Source: Poteriospumella lacustris
Taxonomy: Eukaryota; Sar; Chrysophyceae; Chromulinales; Dinobryaceae
NCBI GenBank assembly: GCA_008000375.1
Contig: SMOI01000195.1
Span: forward strand, 1-61,493
DNA length: 61,493 nt
Direction: 5' to 3'
Shown piece by piece: positions 11,345-23,193 of this stretch (position 1 is its first letter; every line of letters begins with the position of its first letter). The translations under genes were made by a program, and so were the position numbers. The notes under the pieces are model-generated. The model was given only the letters and a program-made list of their open reading frames with translations. It did not search any database and was not told the DNA's origin.

Positions 11345-11895
11345 TGCGACAGTGGTAGTGTGAGGAAAACGAAATGAACCAGCGCGGATTGATCGCGTCA
11401 ATAGAGACAGGACTGTGATTAAGGAGCCTTTTCAGTGTGGGATACGCTCACATTGTATGGCGAAAGTAGCACAAACCGGTCCGAAAAGTCGTCGAAAGGA
11501 CGAGCGACTGTGATGTATCGTGCTCGTGGCGATCCCTGAGAGACCCTCTGCAGACTCGTTCTTCATCGGTCGGTCTGGTCGGTGCTGCTGATTCGTCACC
11601 GACTGACACAGGAACCGAAGACACGTTGCTGACAGCCCTCTCAGTACCAGGGATGTCTTGTGACGGACGCACTTGTCACGAGCGATGGTTGCAGAGAGCC
11701 TGTGAGCTCGTCTGTCGTTCAAAGGACCCGCTGCGGAGCCTTCATCATCGTCAACGATCAAGTTGGAAGTCGATCGCTTGGTACGGATTGTAAGCCATAG
11801 ACAATCTGTAGGAACGTCTGCCATTGAGCTGAGTGAAGGTCGGTACAGGATCTGCACGCCCATTTGATTTTTGAAGGCAACTCAGACGTGACAAA
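11345..11895. promoter_or_regulatory. Divergent upstream region of PP5 and HOOK
   Basis: A gap of about 550 bp lies between two divergent starts. No coding match and no defined motif was seen; short frames on the minus strand here look random. Confidence 0.4.
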
Positions 11896-14341
11896 ATGAG
11901 CGCCAACGACGCAGTTGTTGAATGGTAAGGGCCGCCGATCCACATCTGTTGGCATTCACACATGAGCAAATTGTGAATGAATTTCAATCCAGGATTCGAT
12001 CCTTCAACGCTGGTGTCGAGTGTGAGAATGTCGACCAACTGTGGGACGGCGTCATTCTCGCCCACATTCTTAGCGAGATGTAAGTGAATCCTGACTTTCG
12101 CGGCGTTCTCCTCCTTCGTAACCGCGGTATGCCAATAGAGTCCCAGAAAACTTTTTACTCGACGGAATATCTCTCTCCGTGGACGGCAAGTGGGTTCTCG
12201 CCGCGAAGAACATACGCACGATCCTGAAGTCCCTGGACGAGTACTTCACGAACGCCTTGGCGAAGAAGGTTCGCGTCGAAGACATCAACGAAAACGACAT
12301 CGCGAAGAACCACAGTGCAGACGAAATCATGAAGCTGGTGGAGCTCATCGTGGGCGTGGCCGTCTTCTGCGACAACAAGCAGGTGTTCATCGGCAAGATC
12401 TTCGAACTGTCCGCCGACTCGCAAAGCGTGTTGAAGGGACTCGTGCAACATGTGATGGAAAGCGCAGAGGACCTCGCCGTTGAGACTAGCGACGCCTTCG
12501 TTGATGTGGATGTGTCTGCGGCTGACGAGGAAGAAGTCACCTTCGCGACGTCCAACGTGGCCGAGGGCGCCACCGGCAGCGGGCCCGGCGCGGCGGAGGG
12601 TGACCTCCTTCGGGCGAGAGAGATGCTCTCACATATGCAGCAGGAACGTAGTCGACTGCTCGGCGACCTGCAGACTCTCGAGGCGCAGAACGAGAGCCTC
12701 AAGCATCAGCTGCAGCAGGCGTCGCAGCAGCACAGTGCGAATGCAGCGACTGGCCCCGCCAGCACTGCACCTGACCACCTCCACTCCGCCGACGACGTCG
12801 CGGAATACAAGCGCCGTGCAGAGCACGCCGAACAAGCGACGTTTCATCTCCGACGCGAACTGGAAGAGGCGAAGAGCGCACTGGACCTGCGCCTGAACGA
12901 CCTCGAGTCGCTGCGCCAAGAGGCGCGTCTCATGAAACAGAAGTGGGAGGCCGCGGCTGCGCTGCAAACCAAAGCGGAAATGGAGGCGCGCTCTGCGCTG
13001 GACGAGCTTGACCTGGCACGAGCCAAGGCGGATCGGCTGCTGAAGGTGGAGCAGCAGCTGGAGAAGGCACAGGGCCGCCTCGAGGAGATGGTCACGCTGC
13101 GCCGCACGAACAAGGAGCTCAACGACCGCCTCGATGCGTCGCTGGACAAGGTGCACGACCTCGAGTCGTCGCTGAAGGAGGTGTCTGCGACGCAACGTAA
13201 CCTGGAGGCGGCACGGGCCAAGAACATCGAAATGGAGCGCCGCCTCTTCGAGTCCGAGTCGCTGAGCCAGAGCCTCGACGAGCAGGTGAAGAAGCTGCGC
13301 GAGGACGTCTGGAAGGCTTCGGAGCAGAAGCGGGCCGCGGAGGATGAAGCTCGATCGCTTCGAATGCAGTTGGAGCTGCTGTCGTCGGGTGGCGGCGGCG
13401 AGGCGGAGTCCAACGGCGGCGGAGGAATCGCCGCGGAACTCGACGCGGCGCAGCAGGACGGCGAGGACGGCGAGGAGGACTTCTTCTCGGGCAACGCCGC
13501 GACCTTGCGGCAGCGACTGCGCGATACGCGTCGCCAGCTGCGGCAGCTGCAGCGCCAGCTCGCGTCGGACAGCAACAGCAGCGGCGGCGGCGAGGTGCCC
13601 AGCGCGCACCACGAAGACGCCGCGCAGGTGCTGGCGCTGCACCAAGAGATCGAGGACCTCAAGCGTCAGAAGCGCGAGCGCGAAGACCTCGTGGGCACGC
13701 TGCGGCGACAGTTGGGCGACGCGGAGTTCGAACGCGACAAGCTGCGCCATGCGATGGCCGACAGGGAGCACGTCGACTCGAACGCCAGTCGCGACGCCGC
13801 CCAGAGGCTCACGGTGCTCTCGAGCACCGTCCAGCGACTGGAGGAGCGCCTCACAGAGCGCGAGCTGCTCGTGACGCGGCTCGAGACGGAGAAGAACAAA
13901 CTGGAGACGTACGCGAAGCGCTCGCTGATGGCCTTCAAGGAGAAGTTCATGGCGGTGATCCAGACGATGCGCGAGGAGAAGCGCGAGCTCGAGGCGAAGG
14001 TGAAGGCGCAGGCGGAGCGCACGGAGCGAGCCCAGGACAGCTGGCGTCGGGAGGAGCGGCTGCTCTCGTCGGCGCTCTTCGAGGTGGGCGTCAAGATCAT
14101 GGATCGCAAGATCCACGCGAACCTCGCGCAGCAACAGCAGCAGCAGGGCGGCGGCGCTACGCCTGGTGGCGACTCGTTCCTTGCTGGCCAAAGAGAGGCG
14201 GTCAGTCGCGCGTCCACGATCAACATGCAGCATGCGTCGCCTCTGCCGCACAGCAACGGAGACGCGGTGTCCGCCGCGGCGACGCCGGACGTTCCGTCGT
14301 CCGCGGGCCGTCGCCTCTTTCAGCAGACGCCGGGTAACTAA
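11896..14341 (+). CDS. HOOK: HOOK family dynein-cargo adaptor
   Basis: Exons 11896-11924, 11993-12079 and 12139-14341 (introns 68 and 59 bp) give 772 residues. The spliced N-terminus reads MSANDAVVEWIRSFNAGVE, then QLWDGVILAHILSEIVPENF, and continues through WVLAAKNIRTILKSLDEYFT. This is the HOOK N-terminal calponin-homology fold, which binds the dynein light intermediate chain. A long coiled coil runs from ~residue 190 to ~670, interrupted by a Gly/Glu-rich segment near 440. The C-terminus is disordered. HOOK proteins dimerise, activate dynein/dynactin and link it to endosomes. The two tiny first exons were found because they complete the domain in phase. Confidence 0.85.
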
Positions 14342-14848
14342 CCGCGGCGCGGATCCCAATCGTAGTGAACAGTATCATGTAACGGAGCAGCGATAATACA
14401 GCAGCAGAGTGTACAGTGAGTGTATCAGAGAGTGTACAGTGGCGCAGGCCGCCGGCGCAGAGAGCGCAGTCTGGGGGTTAGGTTAGGTTGGGTTCGGTTG
14501 GGTTTGGGTTTGGGATTTGGCTACGTACATATAGAAAGGTACATACATCGTACATACATAGTACAAATCCATGAATATGTACTGAAACTCATGTGAGTAA
14601 GCGACAACCTGAAACGTCTCTTGTACAAAATTCATACAATTGTACCTGTATAATAAGTATATTGTTGTCAAATTTGAAGTACAGGTTTCTTTCGAGCCGT
14701 TGGCCGCGGTCGCAGCGGCGCCGACTGCAGAGGCAAATACGCCGTCCGTGGTCTAGTTATGGCCTGGGTACTCGGGTACCGCACCGAAAGAATTCATTGG
14801 CCAGTCGCCATCAGTTGAGAATCCGCCGTCGACGAGGAGGACGCGGCG
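14342..14848. other. Intergenic region with telomere-like tract
   Basis: The gap between HOOK and the next gene holds a degenerate telomere-like tract at 14474-14516 and AT-rich sequence at 14520-14680. No gene was seen. Confidence 0.5.
14474..14516 (+). repeat. Degenerate interstitial telomere-like repeat
   Basis: GGTTAGGTTAGGTTGGGTTC and similar G/T units, G-rich on the plus strand. The units vary (TTAGG, TTGGG, TTCGG, TTTGGG), so it is decayed or not a true telomere copy. Confidence 0.55.
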
Positions 14849-16081
14849 ATGGCAGAGATGAGCAGAGTAAAGACCGCGGCGCTCGCCCGCGAAAAGGGAG
14901 TCGCCTCCGCCACTTCGGCGAAGAAGCACAAGCTGGACTACGATTTGGTGCACTCTCTACACGAGCTGATCGGGCTTGATGATGGGGGAGACGTTTCAGT
15001 CGGCGAGTACAAGAAGAAGACGAAGACTCTGCTCGAGAAGCTCCTCGCGAAGCTGGAGAAGAGCGTGTCCACGCAGCAGCTGCTCGAGCAGCAGCTTCGC
15101 ATGAAAGACGAGCAGCTGCAGGCTGTTCAGACGGAGCTGGACATGTCGCGCGAGCTCTTTGCGCGCGAGCAGCGGGCCCATCGCTGCGCGACTGACACGT
15201 ACAGACGCGACTTGCAGCGCGCGGAGGGCTTCCTGCGCCGCCTCGGCGTGCAGCTTGAGAGCCTCAATTCTAATTTCCGTGTTCTGGACGAAGAAGACGG
15301 TGCTGAGGAGCAGAGCGCCGTTTCCGGGGGCCAGGGGGCTGCAGCGAGCGAATGGGAGTTCGGCGACTGCGACATCGACAGCAACGTCGACTACAGCGAG
15401 CTGCTGCGCGAGGACGACTTCGGCAACGACGGAGACGAAGCCGGAGAGAGCGACGCCAACAGTCCGCTGGCGGGCGGCCCGTTTCGAGAGGCGCTGTCGC
15501 CGCTCACGCCGACGGTCAGTCGACGCCGCACCGGTCGCCGCAGCAGTCTGCGCAGACTCGCCCGGTCGTCCGTCGCGGTCGATGCGACGATCGAGGGCGA
15601 CGAGGACGAGGACGTGGAAGTGGTGCTCCTGCCTGGCGAGGATGAGAGCGCCTTAGCGCAACTCCCCGCGTCGACACGCAAAGCTTCGCGCAGCTCGCTG
15701 CCGCCGCCCCCGCTGCCCATGCGCCGCACCAGCGTCGCAGCGGGCACCGGCCACAACGCTGGGCGACGGAAGCGCGCCAGCCTCCTCGGAGCCGGCTCGC
15801 GCCGCGGCAGTTGTCGCCTCAGCTGGGCGATGCCCGCTCTGCTGCCGCCGGCGGGCGACGAGAACGACAGCGCTGCGCAGAACCGCGCGCCGCAGGACGC
15901 CGGCCGCTGGCTAAGCGCCGTGGTCAAACTCGGCGTCGCCACGACGCGCGGCCGCGATGACGAGCTGAGCCGGCGACGGGTGTCGCTGCTGCCGTCGACG
16001 CACGACGCAGCGCCGACGCCTGTCGACGCGTCAGGCGCAGTGCGCCCGGCGCTTCGCTTGGCGACGCCGCCGCGGCGCTGA
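14849..16081 (+). CDS. Unknown coiled-coil protein with disordered tail
   Basis: A single exon of 410 codons, beginning MAEMSRVKTAALAREKG. Residues ~50-150 form a coiled coil (EYKKKTKTLLEKLLAKLEKS, QQLLEQQLRMKDEQLQAVQ) with one more predicted helix to ~150. The rest is acidic (~160-200) and then basic, Ser/Arg/Pro-rich and apparently disordered (SRRRTGRRSSLRRLARSSV). The long frame and the compositional ordering support coding. I recognise no family; a cytoskeletal or centrosomal role is only a guess from the coiled coil. Confidence 0.6.
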   Translation: MAEMSRVKTAALAREKGVASATSAKKHKLDYDLVHSLHELIGLDDGGDVSVGEYKKKTKTLLEKLLAKLEKSVSTQQLLEQQLRMKDEQLQAVQTELDMSRELFAREQRAHRCATDTYRRDLQRAEGFLRRLGVQLESLNSNFRVLDEEDGAEEQSAVSGGQGAAASEWEFGDCDIDSNVDYSELLREDDFGNDGDEAGESDANSPLAGGPFREALSPLTPTVSRRRTGRRSSLRRLARSSVAVDATIEGDEDEDVEVVLLPGEDESALAQLPASTRKASRSSLPPPPLPMRRTSVAAGTGHNAGRRKRASLLGAGSRRGSCRLSWAMPALLPPAGDENDSAAQNRAPQDAGRWLSAVVKLGVATTRGRDDELSRRRVSLLPSTHDAAPTPVDASGAVRPALRLATPPRR

Positions 16082-16166
16082 CCGCCCACCATTAGTATCG
16101 CACCGCCTGTGCGCGTAGCCCGTTTGCTGTGTTTGTGTTTGTGCCGTAACGTGAATTAAGGATTCG

Positions 16167-18155
16167 TCAGTCGTCCTGCGTCAGGTCCACGGCCACGATC
16201 GCCTTGCGGTACAGCGCCGTCACGTCGACCACTTCGTCGTCCTCGCCGCCGTCGCCGCGCGCTTCGACGAGCGGCGGCGTCGGGGCCATCGCCGCGGCGC
16301 GGCCGCTGCCTGTGTCCTCGTCGTCGAGTTGAATCCGTCGCGGCGGTGGGCCCCGCGCAGCGCTGCCACCGCCGGAGGCGTCGTCGTCGGCGAGCAGCTC
16401 GCGGAGCCGCTTCGGAGGCGCCGCCGATGTCGCGGCGTTGCGCGCGCGGACAACGCTGCGACCCGCGTCGAACTCGGCGTCGTCGTCCACGTCGCTGCCC
16501 ACAACACGGCGACGAGGACGATCCCGCTGCGACGACGCCATCGGCGCCGACGCGCGGCGACGAGTCCCCGCCGACGAGCCGCCGCTCGGACGTGACGAAC
16601 CGCGCGAGACCATCCGCTTCGCGCTGCCTCCGTCGCCGTTGCCGTCGTCGTCAGCGTCGCTGTCGCTGTCAGCGTCGCTGTCGCTGTCGCTGTCAGCGCC
16701 CTGTTGCGATGCTTCGCTGGCGTCGCCGTCGTCGTCGTTGCCGTCGTCGTCGTTGCCGTCGTCGTCGTCGTCGTAGTCGTCGTAGTCGTCGTCGTCGCGT
16801 GGGGCGGCGGCCTTGAGGACGCGCGCGAGCGACTGGCGGGCGCGTACGGCGGCTGTTCGGCTGCTGCGGCGTCGGGTAGCAGCCGGAGGCGACAGCGGAC
16901 GCGTTCGAACCGTGTCGCGGGGCAATCGGCGCTTCGCGCGGCGGCTGCGAGCCACAGCGCCGAGCTCCGCGTCGCTGCTCCGGTCGCTGTCGCCCCGGTC
17001 GCCGTCGCTGGTGGCGGCGCGGCGCTTCTCTCGACTACGCGTTGCCGTCGTGGCGGGTTCAGCGCGTCGGGCTGCAGATGCTGGTGGGTACGGCGACGAG
17101 GGCAGCAGTCGCAGACCGGTGGGCTGCTGCGCAGGCCGCCGGTACGACGCTCCGAACGCGCTGGTGCCCGTGTGCCGCAGACAGAAGCGGTCGGCCGGCG
17201 CCTCGCGCAGCTGCTTCGCGCTGAAGTCGTCGGCGTTGAAGTGTCGCTCGCACATCGAGCAGAACAGAAGCTTCCGCTGCGGAATGTCGCGACCCGCGAA
17301 GCCGTCCTCCGCGTCCCGCCCCTCGTCGTCCTCGTCGCTGTCGCCGTCGCCGTCGGAAGGCTCCTCCGCCGCCTCGCCGCTGTCTTCGCCGTCCTCGCTG
17401 TTGCCATCGTCTTCATCCGTTGCGCGGCGCTCCGATCGCAGACGATTGGCGTACGCGTCCACGTCGGCCTCGTCGTCGTCGTCCAACGCGAAGTACAGCG
17501 GCAGCACTGGCGTCCGGCGCTTCGACGACGCCCCGCTCTGGCTGCGCCGGCGCGACCTCGCGTCATCGTCGTCGTCATCGCTATCGCTATCGTCGCGGTG
17601 GCTCTCGTCGCTGTCGTCGGCGCCGTCGCCGATGTCGTCGTCTTCGCTGGCGATGAAACTGTCGTCGTCCTCATCGTCGTCGGTGTCTGCGCCCGGTCGC
17701 TGCAGCGGAGCGGCAGGCCGCGTTCCCCGTGTGATACGCCCAGTTGTCGTGGGCGAATCCTCGTCCAGCTCCCAACGGCGAGACACTGTGCGCCGCCGCT
17801 TGATGGGCTGCACGTCTTCGTCGGAGTCGACGGCGGCTGGGCGTCGCTGCGATGCAGACGAGCCCGCGGCACGTGCACCGGAAGAAACCCCCGACGATGA
17901 TGAAGTGTCGCACGAAGGGTAGCAGTGAAACAGCCATTCTCGTGACTCGTTCACCTGGTACACCGCAACTTGGCCGGGAAACAGCTGGCGTCGACACTCC
18001 ACGCAGAGGCCGGTAAACTTCATCGTCATAAGCCTTGCTGGGAGAAACGAGTCCATTCCACGAGGAGTTCTTCTCACTGGAGACATGCCCGCGAGAGAGG
18101 GAGACTGGGGCCACGCTCCCGTCGGGCTTCTCTCCGCGGTAGAAGTGTTTTTCAT
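16167..18155 (-). CDS. Acidic, disordered protein with two Cys/His clusters
   Basis: The start is uncertain. ATGs at 18155, 18086, 18029 and 18023 are in frame, and the frame is open to 18326, but the first ~57 codons of that longest reading look random. A Cys cluster lies just after ATG 18023: LCVECRRQLFPGQVAVYQ, then EWLFHCYPSC. A second (LLFCSMCERHFNADDFSA, then FCLRHTGTSAFG) lies mid-protein; both could bind zinc. Between and after them are Asp/Glu/Ser tracts, including DDDDYDDYDDDDDGNDDDG, and basic patches. The very end, AVDLTQDD, fits a SUMO-interacting motif (hydrophobic V-x-L-T followed by acids). A nuclear, chromatin-type role is an inference. Confidence 0.6.
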   Translation of the reverse strand: MKNTSTAERSPTGAWPQSPSLAGMSPVRRTPRGMDSFLPARLMTMKFTGLCVECRRQLFPGQVAVYQVNESREWLFHCYPSCDTSSSSGVSSGARAAGSSASQRRPAAVDSDEDVQPIKRRRTVSRRWELDEDSPTTTGRITRGTRPAAPLQRPGADTDDDEDDDSFIASEDDDIGDGADDSDESHRDDSDSDDDDDDARSRRRSQSGASSKRRTPVLPLYFALDDDDEADVDAYANRLRSERRATDEDDGNSEDGEDSGEAAEEPSDGDGDSDEDDEGRDAEDGFAGRDIPQRKLLFCSMCERHFNADDFSAKQLREAPADRFCLRHTGTSAFGASYRRPAQQPTGLRLLPSSPYPPASAARRAEPATTATRSREKRRAATSDGDRGDSDRSSDAELGAVARSRRAKRRLPRDTVRTRPLSPPAATRRRSSRTAAVRARQSLARVLKAAAPRDDDDYDDYDDDDDGNDDDGNDDDGDASEASQQGADSDSDSDADSDSDADDDGNGDGGSAKRMVSRGSSRPSGGSSAGTRRRASAPMASSQRDRPRRRVVGSDVDDDAEFDAGRSVVRARNAATSAAPPKRLRELLADDDASGGGSAARGPPPRRIQLDDEDTGSGRAAAMAPTPPLVEARGDGGEDDEVVDVTALYRKAIVAVDLTQDD

Positions 18156-18326
18156 CGCTCGGGAAGCAATAAAGTGCCTCTCTCGCTTGAGAGGCCAATT
18201 TCTGTGTCTGACCAACACCAAAAGTCGACGCCGTCGATGAAATTCGATGGAATTCGAAGTGGCAGGTCCGCGTCGACCCCGACGACGCGATCGACCGGCG
18301 ATCGAGGTGTCGTCGTCGTCTCGCAA

Positions 18327-21300
18327 GCTCCATCCGTACTTAAATGTTATCGATCCATATGTGATACATCGTGTTTAGAACATCTATTCTGAACGAGGCG
18401 CTGTTGGCACTTCCCCTCTTCCAGTTATAACTACGCCCTGCTTCTCGCTTGCTCTGTCGCCTCCGCCTCATTTATTTCCCGCATCCTATATCCTATGATA
18501 TATCACATGCACCAAATCGCCCATCGCAGCCCCTTCAGCCCACCACCAGCAGCAGAGGGAGGTCGCGATGACGACGAGCGGTGACCGTTACAAATTTCGC
18601 GTCTCCTCGTCGCTGCTCACTCACTGAGGTGACTGACCTGGGACCGGTGACTGGGATACTGATCGGGATCAGATAACGTTAGTTAGCCCTTGCCCCTTGC
18701 TAACCAGTCTGCTGTCTGCTGCTCTGTCTGCTGGCTCTGCTGGCGCTGCTGGCTCCGGCCATTGTTGCTACACACCAAAGAAACTGAATGGTGTTCGGTA
18801 TACTGCATGGTGGCCCTTGATCTGCAGTTAGGGAACCGAAGGACTTCAAACTGGAAAGAAATCCGCTGGTGGTGACGCTTGTTGGGAAGTGAAACAAAAG
18901 CACGCTCATTGCGATGAGATCGTAGCCGTCGTATGCACGGAGTCACGAGGCAAACTAGGGAACCGATGGAGAATATGTCCAAATGTTGATGGCGGACCTC
19001 CAGCACGGAGATGATGCCGCGGAGCTGGCGGATGTTTCCTCCGCAGGTGACAAGCGTGCTTGTGTTACACGATCCAAGCGCAATGCACGATAAGCAGCCA
19101 GACAATCATCCTGGAACACGGTACAACGCCATCGACGGCTCGATCGGTGGACGATGGACAGGGCACGACGGCCGATTGATGATCAATCGGTTGGTGGTGA
19201 ATTGAGCCGAGACCTGTTGAAGTGAAACCCAGTCGAATACGTCAAGCTGCGCATCTCCCCATTGTCAATTGTATTGATTCCGGTCATCCTCAACATGGAT
19301 TCCAACGAAATTGCAATCAAAATTGCTCGATTGGACACCAGTTTTGCAGTTCAACTGAACTTTTGTTGAGGTCGACAGCTGATAAAACGAGCCCCAAGCT
19401 CGTCGAACAGAGATACACTGACACATCTTTGATGAGGAATGGAATACTTCGGATAAGCTCGGGCATTTTTCTTGCTCATCGAAAGGCAAATTTGAAATTC
19501 GTCTGAACAGTGCCCAGTGTACGCTGGCGCCACTACCAATCGTGGCCTTTCTGGACATGCTTCAGCTCCACACGGTTTCTTCTTAAGTGAGTATCTACTG
19601 ACGAGACAGTCGTCGATTCAGTGTTGTCGAGCATCAGGAACTCTGCGCGGCGGTGCAGAGCAACTGCACTGGCAGCATCAGCAGTTTCGTTCCATTTCCT
19701 CTTTGCGGCAGTGGCGACCGGTTTCTCGTGTGACCATATGCAATATCGACCGCAGGCCTCCGCATGGAGTATATCTGCGACGGAGAACTCAACTTGTAGT
19801 TGAGAATACGTCATGTTTGGATGTGCTGATCGGGATGAGCATGTGAATCTCATCGTGCCCAGCCGTCTGAACGCATTGATCTTTCACTCCTCGACGCTTC
19901 ATGCGTGTCTCAGCGGTCCTTCTGCTTCTATCGGAATCTCGGTGATCAGCTCAGTTCTATTTCGTAGGATGAGTGGTGATGTTTGGGTGCGATGGTGGCG
20001 AGGACTGCGTACGGTGCTTCGTGAGGTCGCTTGTGCGCACCATTTCGCTGGACTGCCCGCCTGAATGCGGTCAACAACCGTCGGTAGTGCTCTATTCCAA
20101 GCGCTTTGGCATCTACTTGTGCGATAAAACCCGTTGTAGTCGCCCTCAATGGTACTGAAGTATTCTGATTGCCGATCCCGTCTTCTCTTGGCGCATGTTC
20201 GACGACATTGCCGGCGGTGGTCACGAACCTGCAAGCGCTGTGTGACGGCAATCCATGAACCACTTGCACACCACGATAGTTCTATTGGGTTTGCATCATA
20301 GGAGCAGTGGCAGATGAAATGCTTTCTGACCCACATTCGCCGTTTCCTGGAGCACTGTACCTTGCAACCTAAGAACTCACCGTATTTTGCCGATATTTTT
20401 GAACACTATGACATCTACTCTTTCGAGTTCACCGGGAATGATGATTTTAATGGCTTAATTGTCATAAACTGCATCTAAGAAAACTGGAGCCACTCTTTTC
20501 TGAGCAATATTTCAAAAGTTCTGTCCATTCTCCGGTACAGAAATCTCCTGTAGCAAGAAAACTTGTATGTTTTTCGAATGTAAATCGCTAGAAAATGCAT
20601 AAAAATATATGATTTCCGTGCCAATGAATTCACATATGTGTAGGATACAAGATTTAATGCTTTTCCAAAAAATTCTCATCAAATGTTTGGTTTTCCATCG
20701 ACTCTTCGAATTGCTGATTTCCGAAAGCACACCCCTTCTGCTGATATTTTCATCGCCAAGATTATACAATTCTTCCAATTGATTTCCAGAACTATGATTT
20801 GGATTTGAATGTAAATATCAATCGATGAAAGTTTTAAAGATTCACTGGAAATTGGCTTTGTAGAATAGCATTTTCATTGGAAACGTTACGCAGAATGTCG
20901 GTACCCCCAGCACTTAACACCTTGTAGATTCTTGGTGTAGAATATTTCACTAGGACTGCACCGATTTTCATCAATCTTGTAGTCGTAGAAAGCGTTTACC
21001 ATTGTTTATGCTCAAATTAAATCCAAATTGACAACACACCGACACCGATTGTCGGTCGAAGTGGACAGGCGAACCGTCTGGGATGGGAAGTTTGGGCATC
21101 TGTGCGCAGTCCTCGTCATCATCGTCGAGGGGCAAGGGGCAGACCCAGCAGTCGGCGGTCGATTCAAACTCTTTCCGGCTCCTTCTTCCACCTTGCATTC
21201 ATATGGCATTCGAAATCCATTTCAAAGGAGGTTAAAATGTTTTTTTAAGGCCTTTGGGCTTGAAGGTCACCATCATTCAGATTTGAGCATTGCGCTGTGT

Positions 21301-21374
21301 GTGTGGTCTCCCAGTTCTCAGTGGATTGGTGCTGCCGATATCACGTTTGACATTCGCTTCGCTGGAGAAGGGTC
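18327..21374. other. 3-kb gap without a supported gene
   Basis: This stretch is clearly more AT-rich than its flanks, most of all at 20340-21010. It contains only short frames on both strands. The two least random are a minus-strand frame at 19946-20269 (residues GNVVEHAPREDGIGNQNTS visible) and a 54-residue plus-strand frame at 20314-20478 (contains PYFADIFEHYDIYSFEF). Neither has a recognisable domain. It may hold decayed mobile DNA or a fast-evolving non-coding RNA; I saw no terminal repeats or transposase motif. Confidence 0.4.
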
Positions 21375-23101
21375 ATGGACAACGTGGTAGACTTGTGCTC
21401 TGTCGACGACTCCTTCGAATGGTCCCCCGCCAAGAAGACTCCTGTCTTTTCTCGCAAGAGGACGGCTGACGAGGATGCAAACAACGAAAATTTCGACCTT
21501 TCGGGGATCGCTAAGAAGCGGAGAGGTCAAACGCCCATCGATTTGACTCTTTCGGACAGAAAGAACAGCGACGTCGACAGATCTGTCTTCTCCATTCACA
21601 GCACTCAGAGCGGTGAGAAGAGGTTCCCTCTGCAGCCGGTGGCTTCACCAGCTCGACCTGCCATCGGTAGCAATCGGGCTAAAGTCGTCGAGCTACTTGA
21701 CTCACCGCTGCGGACGCTCCTCGACGCAAACAGCCGATGCGATGGATTCTCGCCGGATTCGTTTGCAGCCGAGACGGAGCGAAGCGGCTGCGATCGGCCG
21801 CATAGCAGTTGCGGAGCTGGCGCGAGGTCGCCAGTGCCACAGGCGTCGACGACACGAGCGCAGAACGGTCCAAATGGGTCCCTCTTCGCGCGTCTCACAG
21901 CAGCAAAACAACCGGAAGCCAGACACAGGCCCGAGAGTGCTGGTAGTGCTGACGATGGCGGGCGTCGTGTGCTCGGTGAGCAGTCGGCAGCGTCGCAGCG
22001 CTCCGATCCGCCGCTTTCTGGTGCGGCCACCGCCTGCGACGAAGTGGTCGTAGAGGTGCAATCGTCGCTGCCATCGGCCATTGAGTCTGCCGATGTCGAG
22101 AGTGCCGAAGAGGGCTCGGTGGTGGTGGCGTGCGGCTCGGCTGCCGACTTCGAAGTGCGCCTGCTCGTGGACCGTCGCGAGCGCGCGAACAATTTGGTTC
22201 TGGCTTCCTTGCAGACGCTGGGTGTTCGCTGCGAGGCTGCAAATCTAGCGGTGGGCGACTTCTTGTTCGTGGCGCGGCGAATGGCACACGGACTATACGA
22301 AGCCACCGAGTCGGCGGCGGTCGCGGGCGACACGCTGGTGCTGGACCGCGTCGTCGTGGAGCGCAAGGCGGTCGCCGATCTGGCGGCGTCTCTGCTGGAT
22401 GGGCGCTTCTCGGACCAAAAGCGGCGTCTAAAGATGACGCGGATACAGCGCTGCATCGTCCTCGTCGAGGGCGAGTCGATGCTGCTGCCGCCGCAGATGC
22501 AGCGCGTGCTGACCGCGCAGCACCTCAAGACGGCCATGGTCAACGCCTACGCCGACCACGACATCCACATCGTTCGCACGCGCAACATGGACCACAGCAT
22601 CGCCTTTCTGCGCACTCTCTTCCGCCAAGTGTCGCACGACTTCGCGGAGCAGCTGCGCCCGTCGCCTGTCGCTGCGCCGGCCGCCATTTTCTTGAGTCTG
22701 CGGCGGTACCAGGAGCTCTACCGCGCCAGGTCGGCGGACAATCTCAGTGAGCTCTTTGGGCAGCAGCTGCGACAGATCCACGGCTGCGGGGCTTCCGCGG
22801 CGCACGCCATCGTCAGCCGCTACGGCACGTTGGCGCATTTCGTGTGGCACTTGCGGTCGATCGGCCGCCTCAACGCGCAGGTCAGCGAAGCGACAGCGAC
22901 CCGTCTCGAACGTTTTCTCACCTCTGTGTCCTACAGCGCGAGTTGGAAGATCTGCATCGTCGCGACGAGGCGTGCGCAGCCAGCACGGCGAATCACCAGA
23001 CGCACCACCACGCGCACCAGGCGGCGCACGGCAGCGGCGGCAGTCGACTGGGCAGCGTACTCGCGAAGCGCATCCTGCGCGTCGTTCTGGACGACTATTG
23101 A
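21375..23101 (+). CDS. MUS81: MUS81-type structure-specific endonuclease
   Basis: Exon 1 is 21375-22880 and exon 2 is 22937-23101 (56-bp intron, phase 0), giving 556 residues, close to human MUS81. The XPF/ERCC4 nuclease core is intact: LLVDRRER, VGDFLFVAR, VVERKAVADLAASLLDGRF with the catalytic ERKxxxD (E329, R330, K331, D335), and QKRRLKM. A C-terminal helix-hairpin-helix region follows (FGQQLRQIHGCGASAAHAI). With a non-catalytic EME partner MUS81 cuts branched DNA at stalled forks and recombination joints. An intact catalytic triad argues against EME1. The N-terminal ~230 residues are disordered and carry two SUMO-interaction-like motifs (VVDLCSVDD at 4-12, PIDLTLSD near 54-61). Confidence 0.87.
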
Positions 23102-23193
23102 GCCTTCTACCCTTCTCGTTTCCCTTTGTATATGCTGTGTTCGCGAAACTAAATGAACGGGGTGTTACAGAGCGTTTCAATACAAACCGCGGC

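Noticed and set aside
12629-14359. 576-codon frame antisense to HOOK
   Set aside because: Mirror of a coiled-coil gene; Leu/Arg-rich with no motif.
16704-17922. Two plus-strand frames opposite the acidic CxxC protein
   Set aside because: They read Val/Ser runs that are antisense of Asp/Glu codon repeats.
20281-20340. Tc1/mariner-like NPIE motif on the minus strand
   Set aside because: Four residues alone; no catalytic Asp residues, flanking repeats or further similarity nearby.
21375-23101. EME1 or XPF instead of MUS81
   Set aside because: The catalytic ERKxxxD is intact, unlike EME1, and the helicase-like half of XPF is absent.
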